From assembly GCF_003600895.1 (NCBI RefSeq), contig NZ_QYRP01000002.1, positions 992,001 through 1,056,000 of the forward strand: DNA of 64,000 nucleotides, read 5' to 3'. Position 1 is the first letter of the stretch. Each line of letters begins with the position of its first letter. Source of the DNA: Nocardioides cavernaquae. GTDB taxonomy: Bacteria; Actinomycetota; Actinomycetes; Propionibacteriales; Nocardioidaceae. Below are positions 47,102 to 55,800 of this stretch, one piece after another. Made by a program: the position numbers and the translations under genes. The notes beneath the pieces were generated by a model, which had not been told where the DNA came from, searched no databases, and saw nothing but the letters and a program-made list of their open reading frames with translations.

Positions 47102-48360
47102 CGCGAGACGCCATGCTTCATGAGCTCGAGGCGTGCGATCAGGCCGAGGTGCACCTCATCCGGGCCGTCGGCGAAGCGCAGCGAGCGGGCGCCGGTCCAG
47201 GCGCCGGCCAGCGGGAAGTCGTCGGTCATGCCGCCGCCGCCGTGGATCTGCATGGCGAAGTCGATGACGTCGAGGGCCATGCGCGGAGCCGCGACCTTGA
47301 TCTGGGAGACCTCGGAGATCGCGTTCATCGCACCCCCGACGTCGAGCTTCCAGGCGGCGTTCAGCACGAGGAGGCGGGTCGACTCGATCGCGATGCGAGC
47401 CTGCGCGAGCCGCTCCCGGTTGCCGCCGAGGTTGATCAGCTTCTTGCCGAACGCCTCACGCGAGGTGCCGCGCTCGATGGCCAGCTCGAGGGACTTCTCA
47501 GCCAGTCCGATCAGGCGCATGCAGTGGTGCACGCGACCCGGACCGAGGCGGCCCTGGGCGATCGCGAAAGCCTCGCCCGGACCGGACACGAAGTTCTCGC
47601 GCGGAACGCGGACGTCGGTCAGCGAGACCTCGCCGTGGCCGTGCGGTTCGTCGTAGAAGCCCATCGTGTTGAGCATGCGCTCGATCTTCACGCCGGGGGT
47701 GTTGCGCGGCACGAGCACCATCGAGTGCCGGTGGTGGCGGTCGGCCTCGGGGTCGGTCAGCCCCATCACGATGAAGATGTCGCAGTCGGGGTGCCCGACG
47801 CCGGTCGAGAACCACTTGGTGCCGTTGAGCACGATCGAGTCGCCGTCGATGACCGCGGTGAGCTCCATGTTGGTCGCGTCCGAGGAGGCGACCGCGGGCT
47901 CGGTCATCAGGAACGCCGACCGGATGCGGCCGTCGAGCAGCGGGTCGAGCCACTCGTCCTTCTGGGCCTGGGTGCCGTACTTGAGCAGCACCTCGGAGTT
48001 GCCGGTGTCCGGCGCGTTGCAGTTGAAGACGTAGGGCGCGATGAACGAGCGGCCGGTCAGCTCCGCGATCGGCGCGTAGTCGACGTTCGACAGCCCGGTG
48101 CCGCCGAGCGTGCCGTACTTCTCGGCGTAGGGGCCCTCGTGGCCGGCCGGGAGAAAGAGGTTCCACAGGCCCTGTGCGCGGGCCTTGGCCTGCAGCTCCT
48201 TCATGATCGGGAGCTCCTGCCACTGCTCGCCCTTGCCCGCCTCGCGGCGGCGCTTCAGCTCCTGGTGGTACGCCGCCTCGACGGGCTCGATCTCTTCGGT
48301 CATGAACGCCCTGACCAGCTCGGTGAGCTCCTGGGCGCGGGGGGAAGGTGCGAAGTCCAT
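47098..48360 (-). CDS. Acyl-CoA dehydrogenase (ACAD10/11- or LvaC-like)
   Basis: This 420-residue flavoprotein has the ACAD middle-domain signature AFLMTEPAVASSDATNME, a following TKWFSTGVGHPDCDIFIVMG segment, and the C-terminal QIHGGGGMTDDFPLA. The length and the N-terminal acidic region MTEEIEPVEAAYHQELKRRR fit the large ACAD10/11-like subgroup. It is the first gene of the operon with two SDRs, an APH-type kinase and a phosphatase. In the levulinate pathway and in ACAD11, such a dehydrogenase removes phosphate from 4-phosphoacyl-CoA. The start is ATG at 48360. The operator palindrome at 48382-48396 lies just upstream. Confidence 0.93.
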   Translation of the reverse strand: MDFAPSPRAQELTELVRAFMTEEIEPVEAAYHQELKRRREAGKGEQWQELPIMKELQAKARAQGLWNLFLPAGHEGPYAEKYGTLGGTGLSNVDYAPIAELTGRSFIAPYVFNCNAPDTGNSEVLLKYGTQAQKDEWLDPLLDGRIRSAFLMTEPAVASSDATNMELTAVIDGDSIVLNGTKWFSTGVGHPDCDIFIVMGLTDPEADRHHRHSMVLVPRNTPGVKIERMLNTMGFYDEPHGHGEVSLTDVRVPRENFVSGPGEAFAIAQGRLGPGRVHHCMRLIGLAEKSLELAIERGTSREAFGKKLINLGGNRERLAQARIAIESTRLLVLNAAWKLDVGGAMNAISEVSQIKVAAPRMALDVIDFAMQIHGGGGMTDDFPLAGAWTGARSLRFADGPDEVHLGLIARLELMKHGVSR

Positions 48361-48381
48361 GGCTTGACCATGCCACACCTG

Positions 48382-48396
48382 TTGAGCAATGCTCAA
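48382..48396. promoter_or_regulatory. Palindromic operator between ACAD operon and TetR gene
   Basis: TTGAGCA-A-TGCTCAA is a perfect 15-base palindrome in the 40-base divergent region. It would contain the first ATG of the TetR reading frame, which is why the true start is placed downstream. This is the likely TetR binding site, controlling both directions. Confidence 0.75.
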
Positions 48397-48400
48397 TAGC

Positions 48401-49012
48401 GTGACCGAAGATCGTGACGCAGAACGCACCCGCACCCGCCTCAGCCCGGAGGAGCGACGCCGGCAACTGCTCGGCATCGGCCTGCGCATGCTCGTGGAGA
48501 AGCCGATCCAGGACCTGCCGCTCGACGCAGTGGCCGCCGAGGCAGGCATCTCGCGCGGGCTGCTCTTCCACTACTTCCCCACGAAGACCGACTACTACGA
48601 CGCCGTGATCGCGGCGGCGCTGCGCCGCGTGCTGCGCAACATCTCGCCCGACGAAGGCGCCGCCCAGGACGAGGCGCTGCACCAGTTCGTGGACCGCTTC
48701 TACGCGCAGATCGAGCGACGTCGGAGCTTCTACCTGGCGCTGGTCTTCGGCAACGGCTCGCTCTCGCTCGGCGGCGACGGCGTCGACACCCACCGCATGA
48801 CCATCGCGCGGCGTGTGGTCACCGCGACCGGGCTGCCCGAGGCTGCCCTACCCGTCGCGCACGGCTGGACGGCGTACGTCGAGGACCGGGCGCTGCGCTG
48901 GTCCGGACTGCCCTCGGACGCCCGGGCTGACCGCGACACCGAGGTCGACCACGCCTGCCGCGCGCTGCACGCCCTGCTCGCACTCGACGGACCCGACGGA
49001 GAGAACCGATGA
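48401..49012 (+). CDS. TetR family transcriptional regulator
   Basis: This regulator of about 203 residues has an N-terminal HTH: LDAVAAEAGISRGLLFHYFP followed by TKTDYYDAV. The C-terminal ligand domain is helical and ends DHACRALHALLALDG. GTG at 48401 is preferred to an ATG four codons upstream, because that ATG lies inside the operator palindrome. It is divergent from the ACAD/SDR/kinase operon and coupled by ATGA to the amidohydrolase gene. It most likely represses the acyl-CoA operon until an acyl-CoA or similar ligand binds. Confidence 0.92.
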   Translation: MTEDRDAERTRTRLSPEERRRQLLGIGLRMLVEKPIQDLPLDAVAAEAGISRGLLFHYFPTKTDYYDAVIAAALRRVLRNISPDEGAAQDEALHQFVDRFYAQIERRRSFYLALVFGNGSLSLGGDGVDTHRMTIARRVVTATGLPEAALPVAHGWTAYVEDRALRWSGLPSDARADRDTEVDHACRALHALLALDGPDGENR

Positions 49013-50085
49013 CGGACAAGAGCTGGCCCGACGGAGTCGTCGACCCGCACATCCACCAGTGGGACCCGCTGACCACCGAGCGGATCGTGTCGAAACAGGC
49101 CCGTGCCTTCCGCCTGCTCCCCCGCGTCCCGCGGGCGCTGCGCTGGGTGCTGCCGCGGGCCGACCGCGAGTTCGTGGGCAACCCGCACCACGTCCTCAAG
49201 CCGTATCTCCCGCTGGACTACCGCCGCGATGCAGGCGAGGTCCCGGTGGCGACCGTGGTCCACATCGAGGCGGCGTGGCCGCACGCCGAACACCGCGACG
49301 CGGTCGGCGAGACCCGCTGGATCAGCAGTCTCCCGTTCGGCGTCGACGGTGCCCCGGAGCTCGGCGCCATCGTGGCCCACGTGGACCCGCGGTGGTCCGA
49401 CGCCGGAGAGGTGCTCGACCTGCACCTGGCGGCGAGCCCGCTCGTGCGCGGCGTACGCACCTCGGCGGCCAACCATCCCGACCCCGGAGTCCGCGACTTC
49501 GAGGACGCGCCACGGCTCTGGGCCGATCCCGCCTTCCTCGAGGGATTCACGGCCGTCGCCGAGCGGGGCCTGAGCTTCGAGCTGTGGGGCTACGCGCACC
49601 AGCTGCCTGATGCGCTCCCCCTGGTCCGGGCCTACCCCGAGACGACGTTCGTGCTCGACCACTACGCCACCCCCGTCGGGCTGCTGGGTCCGCGCGGCAC
49701 CTCGACCGGCCGCAGTGAGCGCGTGCGGGCAGACCAGCTCGCGCGGTGGCGCGACGACGTGTCAGCGCTCGCGGCCCTGCCCAACGTGGTCGCCAAGCAC
49801 TCCGGACTCGGCATGCCGGTGGTCGGCGGCGAGGTGCGATCTGCGCGGACCGCGCCGCTGGACGCGCGGTTCGTCGACACGGTCGCACCCCTGATCCGGC
49901 ACCTGCACGATGCGTTCGGCGCCAGCCGCACGATGTGGGCGTCGAACTTCCCGATGGACAAGCCCGGCCTGGGCATCCCCGCCAGCATCGCGCTGCTGAC
50001 CGAGGTGCTGGGGACCGACGCGGATCTCGACCTGCTGCTCCGCGGCGTCGCGCTGAGGAGCTACCGGATCAGTCGCCCTCGCTGA
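49009..50085 (+). CDS. Amidohydrolase (TIM-barrel metal-dependent hydrolase)
   Basis: This 358-residue protein of the amidohydrolase 2 family has HxH metal ligands in VVDPHIHQWDP (His14, His16), a His in ATVVHIEAAW, another in TFVLDHYATPVG and the closing Asp-containing MWASNFPMDKPGLG. The order suits lactone- or carboxylate-acting members (such as 2-pyrone-4,6-dicarboxylate lactonase or gluconolactonase-type hydrolases). Its first codon overlaps the TetR stop. A role beside the acyl-CoA operon could be opening of a gamma-lactone to give the 4-hydroxy acid that the operon then activates; that is an inference from neighbourhood. The 3' end overlaps the convergent ppk2 gene by 17 bases. Confidence 0.9.
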   Translation: MTDKSWPDGVVDPHIHQWDPLTTERIVSKQARAFRLLPRVPRALRWVLPRADREFVGNPHHVLKPYLPLDYRRDAGEVPVATVVHIEAAWPHAEHRDAVGETRWISSLPFGVDGAPELGAIVAHVDPRWSDAGEVLDLHLAASPLVRGVRTSAANHPDPGVRDFEDAPRLWADPAFLEGFTAVAERGLSFELWGYAHQLPDALPLVRAYPETTFVLDHYATPVGLLGPRGTSTGRSERVRADQLARWRDDVSALAALPNVVAKHSGLGMPVVGGEVRSARTAPLDARFVDTVAPLIRHLHDAFGASRTMWASNFPMDKPGLGIPASIALLTEVLGTDADLDLLLRGVALRSYRISRPR

Positions 50086-50959
50086 CCTTTCCACGCTTCA
50101 CGATCAGCGGGTCGGCCGCACCGACGACCTCGTGGTTCTTGCCCTCGTAGTCGACCTGCGAGAGGAAGTAGCGAATCGCGTTCAGCCGGGCGCGCTTCTT
50201 GTCGTTGGACTTGACGGTGATCCAGGGCGCGGTCCGGGTGTCCGTGCGCCGGAACATCTCCTCCTTGGCCGCGGTGTAGGCGTCCCACCTGTCCAGGGAC
50301 TCCAGGTCCATCGGCGAGAGCTTCCACTGCCGGACCGGGTCGATCTGGCGAATGATGAACCGGGTCCGCTGCTCGGACTGGGTGACGGAGAACCAGAACT
50401 TCGTCACGGCGATGCCCGAGTCGACCAGCATCTTCTCGAAGCGCGGCGCCTGCTCCATGAACCGCTCGTAGGCGTCGTCCGAGCAGAACCCCATGACCCG
50501 CTCGACACCGGCGCGGTTGTACCAGCTCCGGTCGAACAGGACGAGCTCGCCAGCTGCGGGCAGGTGCTGGATGTAGCGCTGGAAGTACCACTGCGTGCTC
50601 TCACGCTCGCTGGGCTTGACCAGCGCGACTGTGCGCGCATGGCGCGGGTTCAGGTGCTCCATGAACCGCTTGATGGTGCCGCCCTTGCCCGCGGCGTCGC
50701 GGCCCTCGAAGAGCACGACGTGGCGACTACCGGTGCGCTGCTGCCAGTTCTGGAACTTGATCAGCTCGACCTGGAGCGCGTACTTCTCCATGTCGTACAG
50801 CGCGCGGTCGAGACGCTCGTCGTAGGGGTAGTTCTCCCGCCACGTGTCCACGGCCAGCCCCTGAGGGTCGATCAGGATCGGATCGTCATCGTGGTCGTCG
50901 CCGATGGTGTGTCCCTCGACCTGGAGTCGGTCGATGTGGGCCCTGAGGTCCTCGATCAT
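50069..50959 (-). CDS. ppk2: Polyphosphate kinase 2
   Basis: This 296-residue PPK2-type nucleotide phosphotransferase uses polyphosphate with GDP or ADP. Walker A is in LFEGRDAAGKGGTIKR (about 84-99), the lid and Walker B parts in VALVKPSERESTQWYF, LVLFDRSWYNRAGVERVMGF and PRFEKMLVDSGIAVTKFW. Length matches single-domain class I/II PPK2 and the sequence looks complete. ATG at 50959 (MIEDLRAHID) was chosen; a GTG six codons earlier is also possible. Its end overlaps that of the amidohydrolase gene, and it is divergent from the phosphopantetheinyl transferase gene by 64 bases. Confidence 0.93.
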   Translation of the reverse strand: MIEDLRAHIDRLQVEGHTIGDDHDDDPILIDPQGLAVDTWRENYPYDERLDRALYDMEKYALQVELIKFQNWQQRTGSRHVVLFEGRDAAGKGGTIKRFMEHLNPRHARTVALVKPSERESTQWYFQRYIQHLPAAGELVLFDRSWYNRAGVERVMGFCSDDAYERFMEQAPRFEKMLVDSGIAVTKFWFSVTQSEQRTRFIIRQIDPVRQWKLSPMDLESLDRWDAYTAAKEEMFRRTDTRTAPWITVKSNDKKRARLNAIRYFLSQVDYEGKNHEVVGAADPLIVKRGKVSEGD

Positions 50960-51023
50960 GCCTGCGACCGTAGGCACGGATCATGAACAACAGGCGACGC
51001 GACTTGTCCGTTAGCGTGCGCCC

Positions 51024-51500
51024 ATGCCCGACGTACGCCGCCACCCGGTTGCGCTCGGCGCGACCGCGGCCCTCGCGGACCACCTCGGATCACTGCTGGG
51101 GCCGGGTGTCGTGACGAGCGGACGCCTCTGCCCAGCATGTGGGTCGGACCAGCACGGCGCCCCGTGGGCCCGTCTCGACGGGCAGGCGTTCGCGGTCTCG
51201 GTGAGCCGATCGGGCTGCCATCTCGTGACGGCGATCGGGACGCACGGCCGGGTCGGCGTGGACATCGAGTCCATCGACGCCGTCGCCCGCGGCTGGGATC
51301 CGGGCATCGTGCTCGCGGAGGGCGAGACAGCCGACACCGCCGAGGAGCAGGCCTGGCACTGGGCCGCCAAGGAGGCGGTGCTCAAGGCGATGGGCGTCGG
51401 CCTGGCCCGCCCGATGACCAGCGTCGCGCTCGCGGATCACGACGTACGCCGAGTTCCGTCGCCAAACGGCTACGTCACCGCGGCCACCCAGTTGAGTTGA
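51024..51500 (+). CDS. 4'-phosphopantetheinyl transferase superfamily protein
   Basis: This short transferase of 158 residues attaches the phosphopantetheine arm of CoA to a carrier-protein serine. The magnesium site GVDIESIDAV (Asp80, Glu82) and the second motif WHWAAKEAVLKAMG (Trp111, Lys116, Glu117, Lys121) are present. The segment LCPACGSDQHGAPWAR (about 35-50) corresponds to the Cys/His motif of actinobacterial Sfp-like members. The protein is shorter than Sfp but complete in the motifs. It lies near a gene for a carrier-containing NRPS-like protein, its likely client, though the genes are not in one operon. No other carrier-protein gene is in the window. Confidence 0.88.
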   Translation: MPDVRRHPVALGATAALADHLGSLLGPGVVTSGRLCPACGSDQHGAPWARLDGQAFAVSVSRSGCHLVTAIGTHGRVGVDIESIDAVARGWDPGIVLAEGETADTAEEQAWHWAAKEAVLKAMGVGLARPMTSVALADHDVRRVPSPNGYVTAATQLS

Positions 51501-51537
51501 GTGCGCAGACGTGTGGCGAACACAGCCACGTGCGCAT

Positions 51538-52842
51538 TCAGCTCGCGGGCAGCGGCGGGAGCGCGGTCTCCTCGAGCCAGTCTCGGAACAGGCCCGCGAG
51601 CGGCTTGCCCGAGATCTCCTCGCAGTGGATGACGAACTGCGGCGTGGTGATGGTGCCCCCGTTGTTGTCGGCCACCCAGCGCCGCAGGATCTCGAAGAAC
51701 GCCTCGTCGCCGACCGTGATCCGCAGTGCGTGCAACGTCAGCGCACCGCGCTTGTAGACCCGGTCGTCGAACATCAGGTCCGGGGTCGGGTCGGCGAGGA
51801 CCAGGTCCTGAGGGAGGTCGGAGAGCTTGCGGTGGTAGTGCTCGACCCACTCCGCGGTCGACTTCGGCCCGGCCTGCTCGGACCAGAGCCACTCGCTGTA
51901 GCAGGCGAAGCCCTCGTGCAGCCAGATGTCCTTCCAGTGCCGCAGCGTCACCGCGTTGCCGAACCACTGGTGGGCGAGCTCGTGCGCGACCAGCCGCACC
52001 TCCGACCACTCCGCCGAGGCGAAGTTGCGGCCGAAGGTCGACAGCGACTGCGACTCCAGCGGGATCTCGAGGTCGTCGTTGGTGATGACAGTCGTGTAGC
52101 CCTCGAAGGGGTACGGGCCGAAACGCTCGGTGAAGAACTGCATCATCTTCGGTTGCTGCCCGAACGACGCGTCGTACGCCGGGCCGCGGACGTCGGCTGG
52201 CCGCACGACGCGGATCGGGACGACGCCGGGCTGCTCGCTCACCACGTAGCGGCCGATCTGCACGGTCGCGAGGTACGTCGCCATGGGCGCGGTCTGCTCG
52301 TAGGACCAGGTCGTCGAAGCGCCGCTGCGTGACGAGGAGAGCAGCGCGCCACTGAAGGCGACGTGGTAGTCCGAGGGAGCACTGATGCTGATCGCGTAGG
52401 TCGCCTTGTTGTCCGGACGGTCGTTGCAGGGGAACCAGGACGGCGCACCGTGGGGCTGGGCAGCAACGATGACACCGTCGTCGAGCTCCTCCCAGCCGGC
52501 ATCGCCGAGGGCCCTGGACTTCACCGCGGTGGGGGCGCCGGAGTACTTCACCGTCACGCTGAACCGCTCACCCGTCAGCACCGGTGACTTCAGCCGGATC
52601 CGCAGTTTGTCGTTGCGGTGCGCGAACTTGTCGACGCCGTGACCGGCGACCGACACCCGGGTGACGCGGAGGTGGTGGAGGTCGAGGACGAGGTTGTCGA
52701 GCTCGTCGAGCGCGACGCAGCGGAGCGTGGCCTCGGCGTCGAGCCGGTTGCCTGCGGGCTTGTAGCGGAGGTCGAGGTCGTAGTGCTCGACGTCGTACGC
52801 CGCGTTGCCATGGCCGGGGACGTACGGGTCAGTGCCGGGCAC
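51538..52842 (-). CDS. M1 family metallopeptidase (aminopeptidase N-like)
   Basis: This 434-residue zinc peptidase has the M1 N-terminal beta domain, then the catalytic domain with HELAHQWFGN (about 286-295) and the third ligand Glu 18 residues after the second His in LHEGFACYSEW. The usual exopeptidase GAMEN is replaced by PLESQSLSTFG, which keeps the Glu that holds a free amino end. It is short for M1: no C-terminal HEAT part. No signal peptide. The start is GTG at 52842, immediately after the NRPS stop, with AGGAGG as ribosome site in the NRPS end. It is thus coupled to the Pls-like synthetase; it may cut its product. Confidence 0.9.
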   Translation of the reverse strand: MPGTDPYVPGHGNAAYDVEHYDLDLRYKPAGNRLDAEATLRCVALDELDNLVLDLHHLRVTRVSVAGHGVDKFAHRNDKLRIRLKSPVLTGERFSVTVKYSGAPTAVKSRALGDAGWEELDDGVIVAAQPHGAPSWFPCNDRPDNKATYAISISAPSDYHVAFSGALLSSSRSGASTTWSYEQTAPMATYLATVQIGRYVVSEQPGVVPIRVVRPADVRGPAYDASFGQQPKMMQFFTERFGPYPFEGYTTVITNDDLEIPLESQSLSTFGRNFASAEWSEVRLVAHELAHQWFGNAVTLRHWKDIWLHEGFACYSEWLWSEQAGPKSTAEWVEHYHRKLSDLPQDLVLADPTPDLMFDDRVYKRGALTLHALRITVGDEAFFEILRRWVADNNGGTITTPQFVIHCEEISGKPLAGLFRDWLEETALPPLPAS

Positions 52843-55800
52843 TCAGTCCTCCTCCCAGGGTCCGATCGGGTTCCCGATCCATCGCGTGCGTGCGGGGACT
52901 CCCTCGCCCCTCATCACCAGCGACACGGGTCCCACCGTTGCATGCCGCCCGATCGTAGCCGCGGGCAGGATCACGCTGTTGGGTCCGAGGGTCGCTCCGG
53001 CGCGCAGGATCACCTTGTCCATGCTGAGCACCCGGTCGTGGAAGAGATGGGTCTGCACGACGCAGCCGGCGTTGACCGTGGCACCGTCGTGCAGCTCGAT
53101 CAGGTCTGTCTCGGGCAGCCAGTAGGTGTCACACCAGACGCCACGGCCGACCTTGGCGCCGAGCACCCGCAACCAGATGTTGAGCAGGACGGTGCCCTGG
53201 GTGACCGCTGCGAACCACGGAGCCGCCAGCACCTCGATGAAGGTGTCCGCAAGCTCGTTGCGCCACACGAAGCCCGACCACAGCGGGTGGTCGGTGCTGC
53301 GGTGCCGGCCGACGAAGACCCACTTGGCGAGCGCCGCGACGAGGGCGGCGGCCAGGCCACCGAGTGCGAGCACCGGGCCGCCGAGGACCACCGCAACCAG
53401 CGGCTGCCAGGCGAGCAGCCCGAGCAGGGTCGACGCGACGGCGGCGTAGAGCAGGACAGCGACCAGCACGGGCAGAACCCGCCCGAGCTCGACCAGGCTC
53501 CGGTAGAGCTTCAGCCGGAGCGGCGGGTCGTAGGTGCGGCTCGAGTCGGTCTTGCCCGAGGAACGGCGCAGCTTCGTCGGCGGGCTGCCCATCCAGGAGG
53601 TGCCGGCCTTGGCGGAGCCACGCGCCGGCGCTGCGGAGAGCACGGCGACCAGAGAGGACTTGGGCACCTTGCGGCCCGGCGCCAGCATCCCGGAGTTGCC
53701 GACGAAGGCACGCTTGCCGACCTTCACGTGCTCGACCCGGATCCAGCCGCCGCCGAGCTCGTAGCAGCCGATCAGGGTGTCGTCGGCGAGGAAGGCCTGG
53801 TCGTTGACGGTCGTGAACTTCGGGATCAGCAGGACGGTCGACGCCTCGACCCCCTTGCCGATCTTCGCGCCGAGCAGGCGCAACCACAGCGGCGTCAGCC
53901 CGCTCGAGTAGAGCGGGAAGAGCCAGGTCCGTGCCTCGTCGAGGACGCGGAGTGTGGCCCAGATCCGCACTCCCGCCGCGGATCGCACCGGGTGGTGGCC
54001 AGCGGTCATGCCGGCCCCCAGCACGCGGACCAGCAGCAGGATCGCGAGCGCCAGCACGGAGTACGCCGCGAGGGCAGCCAGCGGGAGCCACGGCAGTGCA
54101 CGCAGCAGGAAGTCGCCGGCGGAGGTCGCCGAGCGCACCTGCGGCAGGACGACCGCCACGCCGGCGAGCGTCGCCATGCCCGGGAGGCCCGCGATCAGCG
54201 TCGACAGGACGCCGTAGAGGCCGAGCCAGATGCCCTCGTGCGGAGGTTCGTTGTCCGACCACGGCCCGCGCGCGACCGAGCGGTGGCCGGCCGGCGAGCC
54301 GGCCCAGAACTCCTCGTCCGGAACGGTGCCGACGACCAGCGAGCCGGGTGCGATCTCCGCACCCTCGCCGATGTCGGCGCCGCCCTCGAGGGTGCTGCGG
54401 GCACCGACGCGGGCGCGGGCCCCGATCCGCATGGCACCGAGGTGCACGACGTCGCCATCGATCCAGTAGCCGCTGAGATCCACCTCGGGCTCGACCGCCG
54501 CACCCTCGCCGATCTCGAGGAAGCCGGTGACGGGCGGGAGGGTGTGCAGGTCGACGCCCTTGCCGACCTTGGCTCCGAGCAGGCGGGCGTAGTGCGGGAA
54601 CCACGGGGCGCCGCTCAGCGAGGTCGCCGCGAGCTCGTCCTGGATCCGGCCGGCCAGCCACACCCGCAGGTGCACCTTGCCGCCACGGGGATAGCGGCCG
54701 GGCTCGACGCCGCGGAGCGTCAGCCGGATCAGGCCCGCCGCCAACGTCATCCGCCCGGGCGGAACCAGCAGGAACCAGCTGGTCAGGATCAGCAGCCAGA
54801 CCGGGAAGGTCGGCAACCACGTGGTGTCGAGCAGCGGCTGGGCGATGGTCGAGAGCAGCGCCAGCCAGGCCAGCCAGCGCGCCGCGGCGAGGCCACGGAG
54901 CGGGAGCAGCGCCGCAGCCTGCCCGAGCTGGGTCTTGCGCGGGATCGGCTTGACGTGACGGTCCGACTTCTTGACCGTGCCCCCGTGCGTGTCGAGGACC
55001 TCGGCGAGTCCGGCGACCGACGGGTGCTCGTAGAGATCGCCGACCGCGATCTCGGGATAGCGCTCGCGCAGCCGGCTGATCACCTGCGCCGCGGTCAGCG
55101 AACCGCCGCCGAAGGCGAAGAAGTCGTCCTGGGGGCTGGTCACGTCGGCGCCCAGCACGTCCTGCCAGATCTCCGCGATCCAGGCATGCACACCGTGCAG
55201 GCCACCCCCGTCGCCGGAGCCGGCACCTGCTGACGCCGGCAGTGGCCAGGGCAGGGCGTCGCGGTCGATCTTGCCCGAGGTGCGGGTCGGCATCTCGTCG
55301 ACCACGGCCAGCCGCGGGACCAGGGTCGCGGGAAGTCGCGTGCGCAGGAGCTCCTGCGCCGATGCCGCGTCGTACGTCGGGTCGACGGCGAGGTAGCCGA
55401 CCAGCAGCTTGTTGCCGGACTTCGTGGCCCGGACGGCGGTGGCCGCCCCCACCACTCCCGGGAGACGGAGCAGCTGTTCGTCGATCTCACCCAGCTCGAT
55501 CCGGCGACCGCCGAGCTTGATCTGGTCGTCCGCGCGACCACCGAAGAGCAGGCCCGCCGGGTCGTTCACGACGACGTCGCCGGAGCGGTAGGCGCGGTCC
55601 CAGCCAAGGGTGGGCATGGGACCGTACTTCTCGGCGTCCTTCGCGGGGTCGAGGTAGCGGGCCAGCCCGACGCCGCCGATGATCAGCTCGCCACTCTCGC
55701 CGATCGCGACCGGGTGACCGTCCGCGTCGACGACCGCGAGGTCCCAGCCGTCGAGCGGCAGGCCGATCCGGACAGGAGCGGAGCCGTCGAGCTGGCAGCC

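Noticed and set aside
52618..55233. An 871-codon open frame on the + strand opposite the NRPS and peptidase genes.
   Set aside because: It is antisense to intact A-T and hexapeptide modules; composition is that of a reverse-frame shadow.
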